DNA of 64,000 bases from Gracilaria gracilis (lineage: Eukaryota; Rhodophyta; Florideophyceae; Gracilariales; Gracilariaceae), in NCBI GenBank assembly GCA_030374805.1, contig JARGSG010000183.1, forward strand, positions 1,364,001 to 1,428,000. The letters run 5' to 3'. The position numbers and the translations under genes were made by a program. Below are positions 57,881-64,000 of this stretch, one piece after another (position 1 is the first letter of the stretch; each line of letters opens with the position of its first letter). Below the pieces are notes generated by a model. The model was not told the DNA's origin and did not search any database. It saw only the letters and a list, made by a program, of their open reading frames with translations.

Positions 57881-59200
57881 CTACTGGTATCTACCACTAT
57901 CAAGAATGCTGGATGCTCTGCGCGACGACCTCAGCGCGCTAATGTTTCGGCTTCTCTTCTTCGCCTTGGCCGCCGCTGCCGCCTGTCGGAACTTTGCGTG
58001 CAACGCCTCCAGGTCCACGTTGCTGGGAAGCTTCACCGTGTTGCCCACGCTTTCGACCGCTTCCAGCACCTGTCGCTCCATCTTCCACCCCTCCCTCTCG
58101 CCCAGCGCCACATTGGCGTTGTCGCCCTGTGCGTCGTCCACAAACAGGTCCGCGAACGAGCTGGGCGTGATTCCATGCTTCTCGTCAAGAAAATATTCGT
58201 CGTTCTTACAAATACAGCAGTTGCCTCCATCGCAACATAGCCTCATCTTCTCTGAAAGCCTCAGCGCTCCAGACGAGTATGACGCAGCGCCAATCGTGGC
58301 CAGGCTTGCGTCACTAAGTAGCAATTCGTCCGCATTGCGAGATCGCATGCACGCTACTTGATCGTGCCTCTTCTTCACCGCCAGAAACTTGTCACTCAGC
58401 TCCTGACAAGCCTTTCTAGCCGGCGGCGCAGGCGTAGGAATGGACACGCACTGTTGCGTGTTCGGATTGTGTACGCACATGGACGTAGATGACAGCCTAG
58501 ATATGGACGAAGACGAGGACAGCGAAGAGATAAAACGACTGGCACGTCTCCAACGACCGTTTGATCCGTCCGTCATCTGGTTCATCAAGCGGAGCGTACG
58601 CTTCGTTTCGTCGTGGTTGAGAAATGTCAATGGTGCAGCAATACGGGTGAGAATGTTGGACGTGACGGGATACACAAAGCTGCTGTGAGGTACACGCGGT
58701 AAACGTTGTTGCTTGCACATATTCCTAGCCGTCACATACCAAAATGTGGCCGCGGGATCGTTTCTCCTGGCCATCTTGCGCAGGTCGCGCGCCCAAGCGG
58801 CGAGCAAAAGCGGCGCAGAAGGCGTGGAAGAAGGTACAGCCGCATCCATGTTGAGCCTCCAAAACTGCCTGAAAAAGGCCGGAGACGCAATGTAGCGATA
58901 GAAATAGGGCACACAAAGCACAAGCTTGTACAGCAGTTGGAGCGGGTGACACACATCATGTATCCTGCGGGTGCGCGTGGGAAGCAGGTAACGACGGATT
59001 GCACTGACGATCAATGGGATGGAACAAGGGTCGGTTCGGGCGATGAAGATGAGGTTGGTGGCGGATAGATTCACGTCCGGTGAACGCACCAAATGAATGA
59101 CGGTGTGTCGCGTGGGCGCGCGATGCATGCGACGAAGGGGCGGCAATGGAATAGCGCGCGCGTCATGAGCCAACATGGAGTGGTCCTGAACATGTAGCAT
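57881..59200 (-). CDS. Orphan protein of 439 residues
   Basis: The frame begins with TTG at 59302; the first ATG is at 59200. The N-terminal half is rich in His/Arg/Leu with several aromatic stretches (LLYKLVLCVPYFYRYIASPAFFRQFW, AATFWYVTARNMCKQQRLPRV) that may be membrane-associated or a helical fold. The middle is Ser-rich (FISSLSSSSSISRLSS). After it a CysHis-poor segment CCDGGNCCICKN stands out, which could bind metal. Then an acidic region (FADLFVDDAQGDN) and an Ala/Lys-rich C-terminus follow. No family is recognised. It is divergent from the PAM2 gene at 60712. Confidence 0.5.
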   Translation of the reverse strand: MLHVQDHSMLAHDARAIPLPPLRRMHRAPTRHTVIHLVRSPDVNLSATNLIFIARTDPCSIPLIVSAIRRYLLPTRTRRIHDVCHPLQLLYKLVLCVPYFYRYIASPAFFRQFWRLNMDAAVPSSTPSAPLLLAAWARDLRKMARRNDPAATFWYVTARNMCKQQRLPRVPHSSFVYPVTSNILTRIAAPLTFLNHDETKRTLRLMNQMTDGSNGRWRRASRFISSLSSSSSISRLSSTSMCVHNPNTQQCVSIPTPAPPARKACQELSDKFLAVKKRHDQVACMRSRNADELLLSDASLATIGAASYSSGALRLSEKMRLCCDGGNCCICKNDEYFLDEKHGITPSSFADLFVDDAQGDNANVALGEREGWKMERQVLEAVESVGNTVKLPSNVDLEALHAKFRQAAAAAKAKKRSRNISALRSSRRASSILDSGRYQ

Positions 59201-60711
59201 GGTGAAAACGCCACGCTCAAGCGACGGCGGCCAGCACGCACGGCGGAAGAGGAGAGCGTCGGCAGGGAGAGGGCGGCAAAGGATGTACAGCTGCGGCGGC
59301 AAAGTCTATCCTACGCGGGAGCGGTATGGGCGGCATGCACACTCACTCTCACACACTCACGCACACACACACACACAACGGCGCGGCACGACGTAGGCGC
59401 TGTTGTGCGCGCGTGAAAAGACGCGACGCAACAAGCACTGCTGGGCGTGCTGCGCGTGGGCGTTGTTTTTAGGGCGCGGCACAACGTGTACGACATGTAA
59501 GGGGGATCCGCGCCGGCTGGCAGCTGCTCGACCAGTGGTCGCGAGACAGCTATCGCCTATCAAAGATACCAACGGTAGCCGCTATATACTGTATCCATAC
59601 AACGCGCTCAGCCGACGGACGGTTCGTCAGCGGCGCGGCTGTGTTGGCGCGCGGCGCGGCGCGCCTTCGCCTCTCCTTCGGCGCGAAACATATGTAAAGT
59701 ACAAGCGTATTGATAACTTATACTTATACAATGCTTATCTGTATCTCCGTCGGTTTATCTCCCAAGTAAAAAGGGAAAAAGCGAGAGCGCTATGTATGGC
59801 TAAGCCATCTACCACCATGTCGTGTAGCACGCAGTGTCCGCTAAACATAGCGCGCATTGCCTCGGCAGCATTTGTTGTAAATCCAAAGCGCGAAGCATTG
59901 CTCCTGCGCTGGCGGTAAATATATCTACCGCTGTAGCTCTATCTACCTTCGGTATCTGCGAGAAGCCTTAACGCCATCATGATGGTCGTATGGGCGAGAA
60001 AGCCGACGCAAGCTCAAAGCGGCAGCGCTATGCGTTATGCAGCAATCGAATCATCTCGGGCGCGCTTGTGTGAAATGCCAACCACACATGAGCTGCGAGC
60101 GCGCGCTTTACATCAAACGAGACGTCAGCGCTTTGTGCGCTCTGTTGCCCATGTTACGTGTTCCATCTCGCTCTGTATCTCTCCCGGCTGGTGCAGCACC
60201 GCCAGCCGCCTCTCAACTCTTCTTCTTACACCTGCTTGGCGCAAACCGCCCCTCCATCCCTTCATATTCATGTCTTCGCTGCTGCAAAACTTTTTCTCAA
60301 AGACCTCGCGCCCTTTTTTTGTCGCTTGTGGTAACTTACTCTTCGCATGCAGTCATGCATTTGGGCAATGCAAATCACCTCTCCTTCTTTAGACTGCGCC
60401 TGTTCACTTCACGCATCTTCACCGCCAGCCCTCTCCAACGATAACGGTGCCTGTGCACCACCTCCCAATCCACACCGCTCTCGCTTCGCACTACTTCTTC
60501 ACCACCCATGTACACCAAACCGTAAACATACATTATTAATGTGCTCACACACATTACTGTGCTCACACACATTACGCCCTCAATGGTTCCTTAACGTTCT
60601 ACAACTCCACCGTAACGGCAACGTCTCTTGCTCTTCACTACTTAACCCTCAATCTTACTTTTCCGTCCATCCCCAGCCCCCTTCAATCTGAGCCAAAACC
60701 ACCCCACTCAA
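59201..60711. promoter_or_regulatory. Divergent region upstream of the PAM2 gene
   Basis: 1.5 kb holding promoters of both neighbours. It has a (CA)n run at 59361-59378, TATCTACC strings near 59920-59950, and a C/T-rich leader from about 60180. Short frames here carry no domain. Confidence 0.4.
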
Positions 60712-62373
60712 ATGATACCGCAACCCATTCCACAATCTCCAAAACCTCCCTCCGAATCGCAACAAACCATCCATCTCGACCCAAACGCTGCAGAATTTGT
60801 ACCGGCGAGCGTAGAGCAACCTCACCATCATTTGCTCCAGTCGTCTAGTTTAAATCCCAATGCACCAGAGTTTGTCCCTGGTCGGCCTGCACCAACAACC
60901 CCACAAATTTGTTTAAACCCTGCTGCCGAAGAGTTCGTGCCATTCCACCACCACGCTCTTCTCTACGCGCAACAATGCGTCTCCAATCCTTCTATTCACC
61001 CCCATCTTCAGCTGCTGCCCCCGACTTTTGAAACAAAAGCTTCGAATCTTTCCTCCATATCGCTGAACCCTGAAGCTGATGAATTTGTACCTGCTTCGCT
61101 CACAAAGCCTGACGTGCATTTCGAATGGTCTGAGCCTCAGAACTCCACATGTGCTTGGGACCTACCGCCCCCTTCGGACACAAGCTCTGAAGAAGCGCTT
61201 GAACGCAGCAAAGTATGGTGGTCAACTGAACACGACGCCAGAAACGAATTACATTCGTCCTCACCACAGCCACATGAACGCGACGCAGCAATTGAAGATA
61301 AGGAGAGTGGCCAGTGGCCATCCCAACAATACCTGGACGAATGGGCTGTAGAGCGCGAAGGAAGTGCTGGGGAAATGGAGCCCGCGTTAGATAACCGTTG
61401 GCGTATTCATCAAGATGTAGAAAAAAAGGACCAAATAACACCGCTAATGAATTGTAGTAAAGCCCAACACCTTCATGGTGCACAGGAAAGTATCGGTGAT
61501 GAAAACAGCCAGGTCAAAACGAAGAAGAAGAAAAGAAAGAAGAAGAAGAAGAAAGCAGAGAAACCGACTGAGAGGCCCCTTACGAGGAAAGAATACAGCA
61601 GCAACGATGAATATGATAAGTTCCCTGGTTCTTGGAATGAAAGGAATTGCTTTAGGGAAAGACATGATTCAAAGTGGAATCATCATACGCATGCTGCACA
61701 GAAAGAAAGCACAGCCGATGCGGCAAGCTCCATGCAGAACGAAAATCTGGATGCCTCGACTATGGGAGGTAAACTGATGGACAAGCGTTTAGAGAAAGGC
61801 AATCCTTACGCTATTAACTCAAACCACATTAATCAAAGTTCAAGCGCAGTAGAGGTGCAAAACAGCAACAATAGCTACATGTATGATGGCCTACAACAGG
61901 AGAATAGCTGGAATATAGAAGAAAACAGCTTGATCAATAGGGACTCTAAATGGGATGAAAACGAACCCGAAGAGCAAAAGAATCATGATATCTGGCATGA
62001 ATATGAGCTCGAAGCGCAACAGAATCATGATATGGTGGAAAACAATAAGAAAGATAGCAGTCAAACCGAACAGGGAGACGATGACAAAAGCGTTCGAACC
62101 TTGAACGATAGGGAAGGAAAGAATCGAGGGACACGAAAAAAATTAAAGGCTCGGAGGGGAACTATCAAAGGTGATGAAGTACATCAACACGGCTCCAATC
62201 AGGGAGGTCGGGACCTAAGTGTGCTATTAGCACAACCTTTCTCTGACAGAAGGAAACAGGGACGAGATTCAAACAAGAAATGGAGAGGGGAGAAGAACTT
62301 GGACGCAAAGAAATCTTACGGGAAGGGGAAAGGAAGAAACAATAGGGGGAACAATTGCAACAGAGACTTCTGA
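60712..62373 (+). CDS. PABP-interacting protein with four PAM2 motifs (5' part)
   Basis: The ATG at 60712 opens 553 codons. The N-terminal 130 residues hold four PAM2 motifs, the peptide that binds the MLLE domain of poly(A)-binding protein: LDPNAAEFVP (22-31), LNPNAPEFVP (47-56), LNPAAEEFVP (68-77) and LNPEADEFVP (118-127). The remainder is disordered and charged, with a Lys run at about 265-280 and Asn/Gln/Glu-rich blocks. Towards the end come basic Arg/Gly/Lys sequences (DSNKKWRGEKN, KGKGRNNRGNN) typical of RNA binding. The role is likely in translation or mRNA turnover. The frame ends at 62373 inside what looks like an insertion; the sense continues at 62742. Confidence 0.85.
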   Translation: MIPQPIPQSPKPPSESQQTIHLDPNAAEFVPASVEQPHHHLLQSSSLNPNAPEFVPGRPAPTTPQICLNPAAEEFVPFHHHALLYAQQCVSNPSIHPHLQLLPPTFETKASNLSSISLNPEADEFVPASLTKPDVHFEWSEPQNSTCAWDLPPPSDTSSEEALERSKVWWSTEHDARNELHSSSPQPHERDAAIEDKESGQWPSQQYLDEWAVEREGSAGEMEPALDNRWRIHQDVEKKDQITPLMNCSKAQHLHGAQESIGDENSQVKTKKKKRKKKKKKAEKPTERPLTRKEYSSNDEYDKFPGSWNERNCFRERHDSKWNHHTHAAQKESTADAASSMQNENLDASTMGGKLMDKRLEKGNPYAINSNHINQSSSAVEVQNSNNSYMYDGLQQENSWNIEENSLINRDSKWDENEPEEQKNHDIWHEYELEAQQNHDMVENNKKDSSQTEQGDDDKSVRTLNDREGKNRGTRKKLKARRGTIKGDEVHQHGSNQGGRDLSVLLAQPFSDRRKQGRDSNKKWRGEKNLDAKKSYGKGKGRNNRGNNCNRDF

Positions 62374-62734
62374 CGGAGGCGAGTAGGAGCTGACAGTGAG
62401 TGGAGCTCGGCGCACGGAAACAGGCCAGCGTGACCTGGAAATGCAGGCACCGTGCACACAGTCGCGTAATCTAGCCCGGAAGCACTCAGGAGAGTGATGT
62501 CGTGGCGGGTCAATTGTAGTTTTGTAGTTACTTCTAGAGTGCAACTCCAGGCGGCGGTGTTCCCGCCACTTTGGGAGAGGGCTGACACGCAATGGAGCGC
62601 GCTTTAAGCGCTGACATGCAGCCGACGGGGAACTTCACCCCTTCAAATAGCCTGGAGGGCGAGACAGTAGTCGACCCTCGGAGGAGGGGTATCGAAGAAC
62701 AGACGAAAGGACGATCAGTAAACATCAGTTGTTA
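62346..62734. mobile_element. Possible small insertion with 9-bp direct repeats
   Basis: AAACAATAG occurs at 62337-62345 and again at 62735-62743. Removing one repeat plus the DNA between (398 bases) joins the two parts of the PAM2 gene in frame. The interval has no coding sense and different composition. A 9-bp target duplication is typical of Mutator-like elements, but terminal inverted repeats are weak (AACAATTG near the left end against AACAACTG on the opposite strand at the right). A spliced intron with unclear borders is the alternative. Confidence 0.5.
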
Positions 62735-62741
62735 AAACAAT

Positions 62742-63314
62742 AGCTCAAGGGCTAGCCAACACGATTCTTCGAAAAGGTGGAGAGGACAGGTCGACGATGG
62801 AAGTGAAAGGGAAAGCACAGAATGCGATGCTTGGGAGGCTATTGAAAACCAAGACGCCTGGAACGGAGAATCCCCGTATGATGAAAGTGATTTCCGTGGC
62901 TTTGGTATTGCAAAGGACCCTGAAAAAAGTTCTAAAGAGCAGAGAGAGACGATGAAAACTATCCAGGAAATGAAGTCAACAGAGGATTCTGATTTAAAGG
63001 CCTGGAAAAGCAGTGGAGAAGAAAATGCTCCGCGTATGTCTGGATTTGATATTTCCTGCGACAGAACTCTGATGGGGAAAGGATGGGGACGGCTTGGATC
63101 AGAAGAGAAGGGAATTCCGTCAGATTCTTGGTTAAATGCAGGCGAGAGCCCGCTATCTTTCGCGAATGAAGCGACGAAGGATATGTGGGCACTTCCAGCG
63201 ACAGAAGCTAATGAAGAAGAGACGGACAGTGCAGACCTGACACCGCAGCAGATTCGGGAGAAGACCGATTTTATCGGCCGTGAACAGGTTGTTTATGACT
63301 TGAGCGATGTGTAG
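62742..63314 (+). CDS. Probable 3' part of the PAM2 gene
   Basis: From 62736 a frame runs to a stop at 63312-63314 without a believable ATG of its own until 62952. Its style matches the upstream gene: acidic, Trp- and Ser-rich, and it begins with DSSKRWRGQ, a near copy of DSNKKWRGE just before the interruption. It ends with DLTPQQIREKTDFIGREQVVYDLSDV, a more ordered segment that may be a conserved C-terminus. If joined, the protein would have about 734 residues. Whether cells splice, skip or lose this part is unknown. Confidence 0.65.
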   Translation, partial: SSRASQHDSSKRWRGQVDDGSERESTECDAWEAIENQDAWNGESPYDESDFRGFGIAKDPEKSSKEQRETMKTIQEMKSTEDSDLKAWKSSGEENAPRMSGFDISCDRTLMGKGWGRLGSEEKGIPSDSWLNAGESPLSFANEATKDMWALPATEANEEETDSADLTPQQIREKTDFIGREQVVYDLSDV

Positions 63315-63706
63315 AATAGGCCAGTCGACGTTTGAGAGAGGCGAGAAATTTGGGCGGTTGATTCACTTTCATTGGTAGTGTGCAAGGTAGTCCGGTAATG
63401 GCTAAAGTTGAATCTACTTGAACAAGTTGTTGTTGGTGTAGATATGCGCTTCGCACACAAGGTAGATAGATGGGCTCCGAGAAATTTGAGGAATGGGGGG
63501 CGGGAAACAATGTTATTCAAAGCGGAAGGGCTTGATTTTTTGAATTTAAAAAGAGTGTGCACTGCAGCCACTGGCACACATGATGTCGAGCGCCACATGG
63601 ATTCAAACTGCGGGACACCCGGGAACTGTCGCAGTCGAGAGCAGTGTGTGTGCAGCAGCGACATCGCTGCTACCGTGTATAGCGCCAGCTACCAGTTCCC
63701 TCAGCC
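63315..63706. other. Short intergenic region
   Basis: 3' flank of the PAM2 gene and promoter of the edge gene. It carries a GGTAGATAGATGG string at 63461-63473. No gene seen. Confidence 0.45.
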
Positions 63707-64000
63707 ATGATTTCTCCATACCAGAAGGGCCTCTTCGACTCACCCCCCGCTCCATCTCTGAATCATGCTATGGAAGCCCTGCGAGAAGCCGCTATATCTC
63801 CTGCTCAGCCTTCGACAAGCGATTCTCTCTTGTGCACACCATCTAACATAGCAACCCCCGCGCGTCTCCAACCGCAGAAGACTTTTGTATCTCCCAAGCC
63901 AAATAGCGTCGATTTCAACTTCCCGTCCTCTAACCGCCAGGTCTCCCCACTGACTCAGATCTTTCGAAGCAATTCGACCACAACCAACTCACAGCTACGA
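63707..64000 (+). CDS. 5' end of a Ser/Pro-rich protein (cut by window edge)
   Basis: The ATG at 63707 follows an in-frame stop at 63680 and the frame is open for 98 codons to the edge. The peptide is disordered and has many Ser-Pro or Thr-Pro sites (DSPPAPS, ISPAQ, CTPS, ATPAR, VSPK, VSPLT), suggesting proline-directed kinase targeting such as by CDKs. No domain has begun. It may be a cell-cycle or nuclear protein; the identity needs the sequence beyond the window. Confidence 0.6.
   Translation, partial: MISPYQKGLFDSPPAPSLNHAMEALREAAISPAQPSTSDSLLCTPSNIATPARLQPQKTFVSPKPNSVDFNFPSSNRQVSPLTQIFRSNSTTTNSQLR

Overview
The window is nuclear DNA of a photosynthetic eukaryote. Genes sit singly on both strands with their own flanking regions. 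Several are interrupted by short GT-AG introns; the four genes I can rebuild have introns of 66, 84, 94, 111 and 112 nt. The gene content is eukaryotic: NatC acetyltransferase, Tudor-SN, alpha-kinase, B-type cyclin, Mediator subunit 10, Rtf2 and R2R3-MYB. Two proteins belong to families mostly found in plastids (DUF1995 and DUF2358). Compact genes, small introns, a Golgi carbohydrate sulfotransferase and a Hint-domain secreted protein fit a red alga, possibly a multicellular one with a sulfated matrix. This placement is inference, and another alga with a secondary plastid is possible.

Layout. 0.8-4.1 kb: an orphan ORF and non-coding DNA. 4.1-14.2 kb: NAA30, Tudor-SN (convergent pair), an alpha-kinase, the decayed 3' remnant of a tandem duplicate, a two-exon orphan gene (the intact relative of that remnant) and an inositol polyphosphate 5-phosphatase. 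16.5-21.4 kb: a very large type I surface protein with Ig-like/REJ-like regions. 22-25.3 kb: two divergently oriented genes of plastid-type families. 26.6-43.2 kb: a GC-rich, GCGC-rich block with a Hint protein, cyclin B, a helical hemerythrin-like protein, a sulfotransferase, a membrane orphan, a CAP-domain protein, a minisatellite-bearing ORF and a MYB factor. 45-50.6 kb: glutathione transferase, a probably plastid Rossmann protein, a membrane protein made of 45-residue repeats, and Rtf2. 50.6-54.3 kb: gene-poor. 54.3-64 kb: YbeY, a conserved beta-rich protein, MED10, an orphan, a protein with four PAM2 motifs whose 3' part is split off by a 398-bp insertion, and the 5' end of a Ser/Pro-rich gene cut by the window edge.

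There is no operon logic. Related roles recur: secreted or surface proteins (REJ-like, Hint, CAP, sulfotransferase), gene expression (MED10, MYB, Tudor-SN, PAM2 protein, Rtf2) and organelle functions (YbeY, DUF1995, DUF2358, Rossmann protein). Start codons were chosen at real ATGs, so several proteins are shorter than their full open frames. The most unusual items are the Hint protein, the two repeat-built genes, the PAM2 gene with its apparent 9-bp target-site duplication, and the partial tandem duplication beside the alpha-kinase.
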